Assembly: GCA_023336205.1 (NCBI GenBank)
Contig: JALQCR010000003.1
Coordinates: 186,001-250,000 of the forward strand
DNA: 64,000 bases
From: Pseudanabaena sp. Salubria-1
GTDB taxonomy: Bacteria > Cyanobacteriota > Cyanobacteriia > Pseudanabaenales > Pseudanabaenaceae
Direction of reading: 5' to 3'
Below, piece by piece: positions 44,064-53,841 of this stretch. Positions within the stretch are counted from its first letter, which is position 1; every line of letters starts with the position of its first letter. The notes beneath the pieces are model-generated. The model did no database searches. It was not told the origin of the DNA and saw nothing but the letters and a program-made list of their open reading frames with translations. Position numbers and translations under genes: made by a program.

Positions 44064-45432
44064 ATCTTTCTGGTAGACAGTCTTGACGTAATAGATCCTC
44101 ACGAGTTTCTCGTTTAATAATTAAACTAGAGTCTCCAGTCCCTACAACCACAGCCGCAGGTTTGGGCAACCGATTGTAATTTGAAGCCATGCTGTAATTG
44201 TATGCGCCCGTTCCAAATACAACGAGAATATCGCCAGCATTAGTCTCAGGTAGTTGAATATCCTTTATTAAAATATCACCTGATTCGCAATGCTTACCTG
44301 CGATCGTCACAGTTTGGGACAAGGATGCACTCATGTGATTTGCCACCACAGCCCGATATTTCGACTGATAGGTGATTGGACGAGGATTGTCTGACATTCC
44401 GCCGTCTACGGTTATGTATGTGCGAATATCAGGCACGGTCTTGCTACCACCAATTGTATAAGCAGTTACACAAGTCGATCCCACCAGCGATCGCCCTGGT
44501 TCACAGAGTAATTTGGGTAAGGCTACACCTGACGCAACAAATGCATCGGTTACACCAGCACTGACTGTTTTTACCCAATCTTCGATGCTAGGTGGATCAT
44601 CTGATTCCACATAACGAATCCCAAGACCACCGCCAATATTTAGCTCTGAGAACTTCAAACCATATTTTTCAATCGCAAGTTTAAACCATTGCACCATCAC
44701 ACCGCCAATATCCTGATGTGGTTGCAGTTCAAAAATTTGTGAACCAATATGGGCATGGATCCCAATACAGCTAAGGCTGGACTTTGCCACAAAAGCAAAT
44801 ACCGCTTCGATTTCATTGGGATCAAAGCCAAACTTACTATCAATATGTCCAGTCTGAATATATTCATGGGTATGACATTCAATCCCAGGAGTTAGACGCA
44901 ACATGATGCGCGGTGCTGTAGGACTCACTGCAATGGATTGCTCTTTGGCTAGGAGAGCCAAAGTTTGTAGCTCATTCCAGTTGTCAACCACGATCGTGCA
45001 GCCAAACTCTAGGGCATAGCTCAGTTCATCAGCAGATTTATTATTGCCATGAAAATAAATCAAGCTCGGCGAAACCCCAGCACGTAAAGCGGTCAAGATT
45101 TCACCAGCCGATACGACATCAATCCCTAGCCCTTCAGAGCCAACGATCGCACAAACAGCCAGACAGCTCCAAGCTTTAGAAGCATATAAAACCTGTGACT
45201 GTCCTTGATAATGCTTAGAAAAGGCATCCCGATATTGCTGGCAAGCAGTTCTGAGGCTGACTTCATCCAAAATATAAAGCGGTGAACCATATTGGCTAAC
45301 TAAGTCCACCACATCACAACCACCAATTTCTAAGTGATCGTGGGAATTAACGATCGCAGTTAAAGGCAAAAGCTGTTGATTTGGGGACAAACTATCTAAG
45401 CTTGAAGTAGTATTTTTCAGTGAATTCGACAC
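44041..45432 (-). CDS. lysA: Diaminopimelate decarboxylase, 5' end displaced by an IS
   Basis: A fold III PLP decarboxylase making L-lysine from meso-diaminopimelate. PLP lysine is in VLYASKAWSC, with GLGIDVVSAGEI, HAHIGSQI, the glycine-rich loop NIGGGLGIRY, LCEPGRSLVG and the C-terminal FGTGAYNYSMASNYNRLPKP. The native gene began at ATG 46779-46781 (minus strand) with MTTVLTSQKSETVVSNSLKN. An IS4-like copy now separates the first 10-13 codons. What remains can start at GTG 45432, inside the duplication, giving 463 residues, or read in from the IS. The lost part precedes the conserved fold, so function may persist. The last six codons and stop come from a repeat. Confidence 0.9.
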   Translation of the reverse strand: MSNSLKNTTSSLDSLSPNQQLLPLTAIVNSHDHLEIGGCDVVDLVSQYGSPLYILDEVSLRTACQQYRDAFSKHYQGQSQVLYASKAWSCLAVCAIVGSEGLGIDVVSAGEILTALRAGVSPSLIYFHGNNKSADELSYALEFGCTIVVDNWNELQTLALLAKEQSIAVSPTAPRIMLRLTPGIECHTHEYIQTGHIDSKFGFDPNEIEAVFAFVAKSSLSCIGIHAHIGSQIFELQPHQDIGGVMVQWFKLAIEKYGLKFSELNIGGGLGIRYVESDDPPSIEDWVKTVSAGVTDAFVASGVALPKLLCEPGRSLVGSTCVTAYTIGGSKTVPDIRTYITVDGGMSDNPRPITYQSKYRAVVANHMSASLSQTVTIAGKHCESGDILIKDIQLPETNAGDILVVFGTGAYNYSMASNYNRLPKPAAVVVGTGDSSLIIKRETREDLLRQDCLPERLYQSTKV

Positions 45433-45441
45433 AACAGTCTC

Positions 45442-46741
45442 CTTAGTGGTGCAGAAAAATCTGAAAAGCGTTGCTAGGCATAGAATCTCATCATGAGACA
45501 AGAGGCAAAAAGGGGCAAGAGATGAGATACTCAAGTTCCTCAACAAAAGATCTTATACAAATGCCCCACCTATATCTTCAGCTACAAGAACAACTGCGTC
45601 AATGGCTCAAGCCAAAAGATAAGCGACATCTCCAAGGATTTGCGGAGGCAGTAGCCGCGATATTGCAATCAGGAAGGGCAAGTCTGAGTCATTGGTTGCC
45701 CTATTTGAGCCATAGAGAGTGCCAAGCCAGAAGTCAGATGGAAAGACTAAGCTACTTTGTGCATAATCCACATATCATCGCCGAGAGATTCTATAACCCA
45801 TTGGTGAAGCACTTTCTCCAAGCATTTGCAGGAGAATCGTTGGAACTAGCCTTAGACACAAGTATGCTGTGGGATAAATTCTGTCTTATAGAAGTATGCT
45901 TGATTTGGGGAGGGAGGTCGATTACTCTAGCTCAAGTAGTACTAGAGCATGGCAGCGCTACAGTTGGCTTTGAACATTATCGTCCCGTCTTAGAACAAGT
46001 ACGCTCTCTATTGCCGCCACAAAGTACGGTGACCTTGCTTGCCGACCGAGGTTTTGAACATGGGGAATTAATCCGATGGTTACAGCAAAATCACTGGTCT
46101 TGGGCAATTCGCGCAAAGAGCGATCTGCTAGTGACTCTGCCAACAGGTACAACCAAGCGTGTTGAACAACTGATACCTCCCGCAGAGCAAGCTTATCTAG
46201 TTCCCGATGTCACCGTACTCGGTGATGTTAATTGTCATTTAGCGACGGCTAACCTAGACATGGCTAACGGTTCATGGGCTGTCCTTAGCGATATTCCCCC
46301 TTCATTAAAGACTTTTGCTCTCTATGGCAAACGCTTTGGCGGTATTGAACCTCATTTTAAGGATTACAAGTCGGCGGCTTTTAATGTGGTTAGCTCGCAT
46401 CTCCGTGATGCTCAATCTCTTACCTGTTTGTTTATGCTCCTTGCCACGGCTAACCTGATTGCTGTAATTCTTGGCATAATGTTGGTGCGTTTGGGGCAAA
46501 GGGCGGCTATTGATTGGCACGATCATCGCGGCTTGAGTTTTCTGCAACTCGGTCTCCGTCAGCTTCACACCCTTCTTTACCAACAAAAACCTCTTCCTCT
46601 TTTGCAGATTTTCCCTAGAACTAATCCTCCCCCTGCCTGTGCTTCTATTGCCAAACGCGAAAAGTTAGATTTTCGTATCGAATTTGCTCGTATTACCATT
46701 GTCTCATCTTGAGACTCTCCTGAGTTTTCTGCACCACTAAG
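45442..46741 (+). mobile_element. IS4-like insertion sequence, copy 3 (in lysA 5' end)
   Basis: 1300 bp with CTTAGTGGTGCAG/CTGCACCACTAAG ends and a perfect 10-bp duplication CAACAGTCTC (45432-45441, 46742-46751). Its transposase matches copy 4, so these two form a subgroup. It sits opposite in direction to lysA. Confidence 0.96.
45522..46712 (+). CDS. IS4-family transposase (copy 3)
   Basis: A 396-residue intact transposase with the same motifs as copy 1. Diagnostic residues are Met in DTSMLWDK, Lys in SLKTF, Ser in AQSLT and QQKPLPLLQIFP near the end. All are shared with copy 4 and differ from copies 1 and 5. Confidence 0.93.
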   Translation: MRYSSSSTKDLIQMPHLYLQLQEQLRQWLKPKDKRHLQGFAEAVAAILQSGRASLSHWLPYLSHRECQARSQMERLSYFVHNPHIIAERFYNPLVKHFLQAFAGESLELALDTSMLWDKFCLIEVCLIWGGRSITLAQVVLEHGSATVGFEHYRPVLEQVRSLLPPQSTVTLLADRGFEHGELIRWLQQNHWSWAIRAKSDLLVTLPTGTTKRVEQLIPPAEQAYLVPDVTVLGDVNCHLATANLDMANGSWAVLSDIPPSLKTFALYGKRFGGIEPHFKDYKSAAFNVVSSHLRDAQSLTCLFMLLATANLIAVILGIMLVRLGQRAAIDWHDHRGLSFLQLGLRQLHTLLYQQKPLPLLQIFPRTNPPPACASIAKREKLDFRIEFARITIVSS

Positions 46742-46751
46742 CAACAGTCTC

Positions 46752-46781
46752 TGATTTTTGACTGGTTAAAACAGTAGTCAT
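46752..46781 (-). pseudogene. lysA: Detached native start of lysA
   Basis: The ATG and next nine codons (MTTVLTSQKS) of the original lysA frame lie on the far side of the IS. Joining them to the main part after removing the IS and one duplication copy gives 476 residues without a frame change. Confidence 0.85.
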
Positions 46782-46907
46782 GAAGTACCAATGATTTTTT
46801 GTAAAACTTTCTAATATCTATTATAAAAAATAGCGGCAATTTTATTTGGCGCTATTTTTATTAGCAGGAAGTGCGTTGGGAAATGCCCAGACTAACAATT
46901 TCTACCT

Positions 46908-47429
46908 TTAATGATCTATTTTTTCTAGTTTTAGAGATCGTTGCAATTCTTCGATTTCGTCTTTGTGTGCACGAACCTTAAGTCTTGTCTCAGGCAGAAG
47001 TTGCAAACTAACTTTACGCTCACGCGGCGTACCTTGCCAATAAAATACACCAGCGATCGGCGATAAGATCGTCAACCATAACCAAAGATTTTCAAGATCA
47101 GGGATTAAAATACCTAAAACTACTCCCAAACAAATTAGACCAACAGCCGCTAGTATTGTCAGAAATATTGCCAAAAAAAGACTTGGTTTAACTTGACCTG
47201 AGAGATTGGCAACATCTCTTTCTGGATCAATCTCAACTACTTTGTAAGCTCTTTGTTGAAAATGATCACGAACTTGCTTCAAAAGATGATCATCCGTAAG
47301 GTTTCCCACAGCGAACAATGCATCAGTTGTGCGATCGCGGATTGAACCACGCAAAAAAGAAACTAACCCATAAAATAACAGGATTGTTAGGAACAGGGTG
47401 GAATATACTGTCGGAATAGTTTCAGGCAT
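46908..47429 (-). CDS. Cofactor assembly of complex C subunit B-like protein
   Basis: A 173-residue membrane protein. It has a first membrane segment at about residues 10-26 (LFLTILLFYGLVSFL) and a soluble middle with HLLKQVRDHFQQRAYKVVEIDPERD. Paired segments follow at about 84-110 (PSLFLAIFLTILAAVGLICL) and 112-130. Chloroplast CCB proteins and their cyanobacterial relatives assist attachment of heme c-i to cytochrome b6. The call rests on the FQQRAYKVVE and PSLFLAIFLT segments I associate with this family, so it is moderately certain. Confidence 0.7.
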   Translation of the reverse strand: MPETIPTVYSTLFLTILLFYGLVSFLRGSIRDRTTDALFAVGNLTDDHLLKQVRDHFQQRAYKVVEIDPERDVANLSGQVKPSLFLAIFLTILAAVGLICLGVVLGILIPDLENLWLWLTILSPIAGVFYWQGTPRERKVSLQLLPETRLKVRAHKDEIEELQRSLKLEKIDH

Positions 47430-47463
47430 TCGATCTGAGATGTTATTGGCTTTAGATATAGTC

Positions 47464-47569
47464 TAAGTAGCTAGGCACAATTAGATATAAAATCCCAAAA
47501 TCTGTACCGCCCGCGTAGCGGATGGTACAGATTTTGTTTCTAAGTTTTTAATTATACCGAGTTACTTAA
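47464..47569. repeat. TAAGTAGC-type palindromic repeat, copy 2
   Basis: TAAGTAGCTAGGCACAATTA at the left end and its near complement TAATTATACCGAGTTACTTA at the right, with ACCGCCCGCGTAGCGGATGG inside. It is homologous to 10784-10875. Confidence 0.6.
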
Positions 47570-47605
47570 TAATCACTTATTATAGGTAGCAACTTTAGAA
47601 ATGCA

Positions 47606-47739
47606 GGCTCATCTGGGTTTGAGGGGTAAATGGTACAGTATCGATACAATTATTGGCGACATGGTAGGGCTGTAACTGTTGCTCCGAGAGGATTCTGATT
47701 ACTATTAGCTGTGCTTATCCCCATGAACCCAGAAGAGCC
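47606..47739 (-). mobile_element. 134-bp ISL3-like MITE, copy C
   Basis: In reverse orientation relative to copy A, flanked by the perfect 8-bp duplication GAAATGCA (47598-47605, 47740-47747). Intergenic. Confidence 0.93.
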
Positions 47740-47829
47740 GAAATGCATAAGCATAAAAAATTTTAATTTGATATATTATCTTGATTTTGATATAAAGATT
47801 AACGATTAAAGGCGTAATCAGAAATTCTC

Positions 47830-47940
47830 ATTATGAAACCAATTTTGGGGTTTCCATCGCCTGCGGCGATGGAAACCCCAAAATTGGTTTTTTGAAAGTC
47901 CGCCTGCGGCTCACTTCCAAAAAACCAATTTTAAAAATGA
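47830..47940 (+). repeat. Composite double-hairpin repeat, copy 2
   Basis: AAACCAATTTTGGGGTTTCC with complement, then GGTTTTTTGAAAG...CTTCCAAAAAACC. The reverse complement aligns along its length with the unit at 11940-12056, although the loops differ (CGCCTGCGGCG here). Confidence 0.6.
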
Positions 47941-47986
47941 AAATTGCTGAAGCGTAAAGATTAAAGCTACTTAGGTAAAAACAACG

Positions 47987-49576
47987 ATGACTGAATATCC
48001 TAAAGCTACCTATGTAGGCAAGTATGTTGATGATTCATTTAAGCTTACCAAATTCTTCAGAGTACTCCGCAAGCGATGGATCGTCATCGTAGCTGTCTCG
48101 GTCACCGTATTTGCTGGGAACACTTACTACACATTTACCAGAACTCCTCAATATCGCTCAAGTGCATCCCTTTTAGTCAACTCAACGATCGCGGTATCAG
48201 ACATCCAACTCCCTGGCTTACCCACCAGCTCCACGGTTAATCTCGGCACAGAAATCGCTATTCTAAAAAGCCGACCTTTGATTGAAATTGCTGTCTCCAA
48301 AATGCAGCAGTCCCCCTCGAATACTTACAAAGATGTAGATGCATTAACTATCATGAGCGGATTAGACATCCGTCCTGAAAAAGACACAATGGTTTTGCGT
48401 CTGACTTATACAGATAGCAATCCCAAACGGGCACAAGGAGTTTTAAATGCCTTAGCCCAAACCTATGTCGAATATAGCTTAAAAGATCGGCGTACTAAAT
48501 CTAGTACTGCTATTAAATTTATTCAAGACAAGCTGCCACAAGTCAAACAACAACTGGATAAGTCGGCTTTAGCAGTTACCCAATTTCGTAAGACCTACAA
48601 CATTGTCGATCCTGATACCTATGCCGCCTCCGTTTATAAAATGCGCGAGGCTCTAGAAAATCAAGCTCAAGACTTACAAATCAAAATTGCGCAAGTCCAA
48701 CAGCAATATGAAGTTCTTAGTCGTCAAGTTGGTAAATCCCCAGAAGCTGCGATCGGCGGCGCAATTTTGCAGCAAGATGCTCCTTACCAATCATTGGTTA
48801 AGCAATTCCAAGAAGCTGCGATCGGCGGCGCAATTTTGCAGCAAGATGCTCCTTACCAATCATTGGTTAAGCAATTCCAAGAAGTTGAAACTAACTACTT
48901 CTTAGAGCGAACGCGATTTCGAGGCGATCACCCTAGTATGATCGCTCTTAAAGATCGTCGTGATGAGCTTTATCGACTACTGGAAACTCGCGCCCAGTCG
49001 GTAGTTGGGGTGAGAGGCAATACAGCTAATATTACTAATGAGCCCAACAGCGCAATTCAACAAAGCCTAGCCTCTCAGTTATTTGATGCGCAAACTACCC
49101 TTGCGGTGAGTCAAGCCCAGCTAGAAAGCATCCGCAATGCCCAAACAGAAGTATCTTCAGCTTTTTCTAAAATCCCACAGATTCAACAAAAGTATGTCGA
49201 AATCCAAAGACAACTAGCCCTTGATAGCTCTACCTACAATAAGCTCAGTGAAAAACTAGAGGAATTAAGGATTTCTGAGGCTCAAGAGATTTCATCATGG
49301 AAGGTTTTGGAGCCACCTCTCATTCCCATTAGACCATCTTCTCCAGATATCGAGAGAAGTTTGATTACTGGAGCAATTTCTGGCTTGGTACTAGGTATCT
49401 TATTTGCTCTTCTACTCAATCGCCTAGATCAGCGTATTCGTGAGGTGGGAGAAGTAAGAGAAATAATTGATATTCCTTTACTTGCCTCAATTCCGATGAC
49501 AGAAACAGCCTCTTTGTCTGCAAACAACAGTCAAGGAATGTTACCCACTAGTAGCTACTATGCTTTTAAAGAAGCG
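47987..49576 (+). pseudogene. Wzz/BY-kinase-type polysaccharide protein truncated by IS30
   Basis: About 530 residues: a Wzz domain with a first membrane segment near residues 33-50 (IVIVAVSVTVFAGNTYY), a long periplasmic coiled-coil region, and a second membrane segment near 458-478 (LITGAISGLVLGILFALLLN). It ends YYAFKEA just where cyanobacterial tyrosine autokinases go on to EAFRxLRTN and the Walker kinase domain. That part is missing: IS30 follows at once, and no kinase coding is found beyond it. It may still act as a chain-length regulator. A 23-residue in-frame tandem duplication lies in the coiled coil. Confidence 0.85.
48742..48879 (+). repeat. 69-bp in-frame tandem duplication
   Basis: 48742-48810 and 48811-48879 are identical, duplicating EAAIGGAILQQDAPYQSLVK plus QFQ (23 residues) in the periplasmic helical region. 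The perfect identity shows it is recent. Confidence 0.95.
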
Positions 49577-50659
49577 CCAATTCAAGGATGAAATGCAACG
49601 GGTTCTGATGAAGCAAAGAATACTTCGTAAGGAGTACGATAGTCAAGTGATTTTCTGGGTCTGTGATTGATCAAATTCACTGCCTTCTGAAAGTCCTCTT
49701 CTTTCACGATTTTAAAGTTTGTACTTTTGGGATAGAACTCTCTAATTAATCCATTGGTGTGTTCATTCAATCCACGTTCCCATGAATGATATGGATTCGC
49801 AAAGAAGGTCTCTAGTTTCAATCTTTCAGATAGCTTCTCATGCCCACAGAATTCTCTTCCATTATCAAAGGTCATTGTCTTTCGAGATGTTGATTCTATA
49901 GGCTCAAATAGATTGAATGTCACTCTGTTTATCTCATCCATCGTCTTGTTCTTAGCTAGTCCAGCAAGTAAATACTTCGATGCTTTATCAACATGCGTAA
50001 CTACGATACCTGTGTGGTTGCACCCGATTACCGTATCACTTTCCCAATGTCCAATCTCTGTTTTTAAATCTGCAATCTTCGGTCGATTCTCTATCCCTAC
50101 CCTATTGGGAATGCCACCTCGCTTCTGATGGCGACCTTTGCGCCTTCGTTGCTTTTGCTTCTGCCTCAGATATTGTTGATATATTCCCATCTCTTGATGG
50201 TTTGCATAGATCATCAGATAAATCGTCTCATAGCTGATTTTACCTAGCCCCTCCCTTTCCATTCTCCCTGCTAGTTGCTCTGGGCTGTGGTGTTGCTCTA
50301 ACCGTTGTTTGACTTCGGCGATCGTCTCAGCACTGATGCTCTGAAATCTTACCTTTGCTTGTTTCCGTCTTGCTTTCATCAGGGCAACCGCAGTATCTGG
50401 CAAATAGCCAATCTGTCGCTCGTCTGTATTGCGCGATAACTCTCTTGAAATCGTACTTTTGTTTCGCTTCAAGCGACGACCTATCTCTGATACAGATAAT
50501 TGCTCAATTACTCTTAGTTTATACAGTTCACTTCTTTCTGTGGTGGTAAGATGGACAAAGCTCATGAGGGTATCCTAATTATTGTGATTAATATCAGAAT
50601 ATCCTTATGAGTCCCTTTACGCAAAGATCTCTAGGTGTTGCATTTCATCCTTGAATTGG
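49577..50659 (-). mobile_element. IS30-family insertion sequence, copy 2
   Basis: 1083 bp with the same ends as copy 1 and flanking CG on both sides. TTTTAAAG occurs just outside each end (left ...TTTTAAAGAAGCG, right CGTTTTAAAG...). The element cuts the Wzz/BY-kinase gene, and the expected 3' part of that gene is absent on the right. Confidence 0.95.
49582..50565 (-). CDS. IS30-family transposase (copy 2)
   Basis: 327 residues, identical to the transposase at 21482-22465, with the same helix-turn-helix and DDE residues. Intact, so likely able to act. Confidence 0.95.
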   Translation of the reverse strand: MSFVHLTTTERSELYKLRVIEQLSVSEIGRRLKRNKSTISRELSRNTDERQIGYLPDTAVALMKARRKQAKVRFQSISAETIAEVKQRLEQHHSPEQLAGRMEREGLGKISYETIYLMIYANHQEMGIYQQYLRQKQKQRRRKGRHQKRGGIPNRVGIENRPKIADLKTEIGHWESDTVIGCNHTGIVVTHVDKASKYLLAGLAKNKTMDEINRVTFNLFEPIESTSRKTMTFDNGREFCGHEKLSERLKLETFFANPYHSWERGLNEHTNGLIREFYPKSTNFKIVKEEDFQKAVNLINHRPRKSLDYRTPYEVFFASSEPVAFHP

Positions 50660-51378
50660 CGTTTTAAAGTGTTATGAAGTCATACATTTAAATTTTTTGT
50701 GGTCGTTGTTAAATAAAACTGTCAGTATATATTCATGTTTCGGTGGTTTTATCTATGAATAAATACAAATTTCCGAAAGTGTAGTCATTTTGTGGTTCGG
50801 TTATAAATCAGTCTATCTAGAAAGGATTGTTAGGACTTATGTATATGGTATATGTAGCTGTGGCTTGGTCACACCACATTTACTCGAAACCCATTAAATT
50901 CGTTAGGCTTGCGTAAGTCTTAATAGTATTATTTGCCTTTTCTTTGAGTAGTTTATATTGCCATTAGCAATGTGATTTTTAGGAAGAGCCCTCCTGCAAA
51001 TCAGATTGCTACAAATATTACAACCTATAAATAATCAGCAACTATAATCATGAAAATTATATTTCTAAAATCTCGCTAACCCAAAGATTTTAGAAAAGCC
51101 AATTTAATTGTTGGCTCTTCTGGGTTCATGGGGATAAGCACAGCTAATAGTAATCAGAATCCTCTCGGAGCAACAGTTACAGCCCTACCATGTCGCCAAT
51201 AATTGTATCGATACTGTACCATTTACCCCTCAAACCCAGATGAGCCTAATTGTTTCTGCGCCTGATGCATAGAAACAGTTAGATCGGCATTATAGAGGGA
51301 ATTACCAATGAATAATTTAAAATTGCCATACATCAAAAAAAAATGTTAGATTTTGAAAACAGCAGTCAGTTTTAAGTT
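50660..51378. other. Intergenic DNA with MITE copy D and repeat scraps
   Basis: Apart from the MITE at 51113-51246 there is a decayed piece resembling the TACCAAAAC family near 50768-50805 (CCGAAAGTGTAGTCATTTTG). No kinase-domain coding that would continue the Wzz gene was found. Confidence 0.55.
51113..51246 (+). mobile_element. 134-bp ISL3-like MITE, copy D
   Basis: Same ends as copy A, flanked by the perfect 8-bp duplication TAATTGTT. It lies 132 bases upstream of the disrupted hybrid kinase. Confidence 0.93.
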
Positions 51379-53841
51379 ATGCAAAAGAATACAAATTTAG
51401 TTTTAGTAGTTGATGACGAAATTGAGATCCAAAGACTCTTTAAACAGAGATTTAGAAAAAGAATTCTATCTAAAGAATTAGATTTTATATTTGCTTCAAA
51501 TGGAATAGAAGCTTTGGCAATCTTGAAAGAAACAAATTGCATCTCAATGATCCTTACCGATATTAGGATGCCTAAAATGGATGGATTATCCTTTATTTCA
51601 AAATTAGCTGAAATTAATCGAAATATAAAAGCAGTAGTAGTCTCAGCCTATGGAGACATCCAAAATATTCGGATGGCAATGAACTGTGGCGCTTTTGATT
51701 TTGTAACAAAACCTATTGATTTTGATGATTTAGAAATAACTATTGATAGAACATTTGCTTTTGTTTCTCATTTACAGGAACAACAAAAACAACTAGAGGA
51801 AACTCTTGCACAGGTGAGAGTGCTTGAAATTAAGGAAATTGCTTTAGCTCATGACAAAGAGCTTGCCGAAGCTGCAAATCGAGCAAAGAGTGCTTTCTTA
51901 GCTAATATGAGTCATGAAATCCGTACGCCAATGAATGGAGTAATTGGAATGACGGATTTATTGTCAACCACCAATTTGACAGAAGAACAGAGAGATTATG
52001 TACAGATCATTCGTGAGAGTGGCGATTTGCTTTTAACAATTATTAATGACATTCTTGATTTTTCTAAGATTGAATCTGGAATGCTAAAAATAGAAAGCCG
52101 TTTGCTCGTTCTGGAAGATATTGTCAGATCTGTCTTTGAACTTTTAAGTAAACAAGCAAGCGATAAAAATCTCAGCATTCAATATTCAATGCATCCAGAT
52201 ATTCCTCATGATTTATTAGGTGATGCCGCAAGGATACGTCAAGTTTTAATCAATCTCTTAGGTAATGCGATTAAATTTACTCTACAAGGCAATGTGACAA
52301 TCTCGATCGAGCCTCGGTTAATCGTAAATAGTGATGAATGTGAATTATTCTTTGCAGTTGAAGATACGGGTATTGGTATTGAAGTTAATCAGCTAAATTT
52401 ATTGTTTCAACCATTTACTCAAGCTGATTCTTCCATCAGTCGTCAGTATGGTGGGACAGGATTAGGGCTTGCAATTAGTAAGCGTTTGGTTGAGTTAATG
52501 GGAGGTACAGTTTGGGTCGAGAGTCTTGGACGAATTGGTGGTAATCCTCCTGACAATTGGACGTTTGATCCAGAAACGATCCATACCAGCGGCTCTGTAT
52601 TCTACTTTACTCTCGTGTTGAGAACTTTACCCACAGAAGTTGCTAATTCTCAAATACCTAGCATTACTCAACCAATTTTATCTCCTGCAGATCAAGTAAC
52701 TACTCGATCAAAGAGTTTAGAAGTTCTCATTGTTGAAGATAATTTCGTTAATCAAAGAGTGCTACAACTATTTTTAGAAACACTTGGTTCTTAGTGGTGC
52801 AGAAAACTCAGGAGAGTCTCAAGATGAGACAATGGTAATACGAGCAAATTCGATACGAAAATCTAACTTTTCGCGTTTGGCAATAGAAGCACAGGCAGGG
52901 GGAGGATTAGTTCTAGGGAAAATCTGCAAAAGAGGAAGAGGTTTTTGTTGGTAAAGAAGGGTGTGAAGCTGACGGAGACCGAGTTGCAGAAAACTCAAGC
53001 CGCGATGATCGTGCCAATCAATAGCCGCCCTTTGCCCCAAACGCACCAACATTATGCCAAGAATTACAGCAATCAGGTTAGCCGTGGCAAGGAGCATAAA
53101 CAAACAGGTAAGAGATTGAGCATCACGGAGATGCGAGCTAACCACATTAAAAGCCGCCGACTTGTAATCCTTAAAATGAGGTTCAATACCGCCAAAGCGT
53201 TTGCCATAGAGAGCAAAAGTCTTTAATGAAGGGGGAATATCGCTAAGGACAGCCCATGAACCGTTAGCCATGTCTAGGTTAGCCGTCGCTAAATGACAAT
53301 TAACATCACCGAGTACGGTGACATCGGGAACTAGATAAGCTTGCTCTGCGGGAGGTATCAGTTGTTCAACACGCTTGGTTGTACCTGTTGGCAGAGTCAC
53401 TAGCAGATCGCTCTTTGCGCGAATTGCCCAAGACCAGTGATTTTGCTGTAACCATCGGATTAATTCCCCATGTTCAAAACCTCGGTCGGCAAGCAAGGTC
53501 ACCGTACTTTGTGGCGGCAATAGAGAGCGTACTTGTTCTAAGACGGGACGATAATGTTCAAAGCCAACTGTAGCGCTGCCATGCTCTAGTACTACTTGAG
53601 CTAGAGTAATCGACCTCCCTCCCCAAATCAAGCATACTTCTATAAGACAGAATTTATCCCACAGCATACTTGTGTCTAAGGCTAGTTCCAACGATTCTCC
53701 TGCAAATGCTTGGAGAAAGTGCTTCACCAATGGGTTATAGAATCTCTCGGCGATGATATGTGGATTATGCACAAAGTAGCTTAGTCTTTCCATCTGACTT
53801 CTGGCTTGGCACTCTCTATGGCTCAAATAGGGCAACCAATG

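Noticed and set aside
45958..46586. Antisense frames inside the IS4-like copies
   Set aside because: They recur in every copy as shadows of the transposase frame and show no independent features.
49582..49591. The last codons (IQG) of the Wzz-type frame
   Set aside because: These are read from the IS30 terminal repeat and are not part of the original gene.
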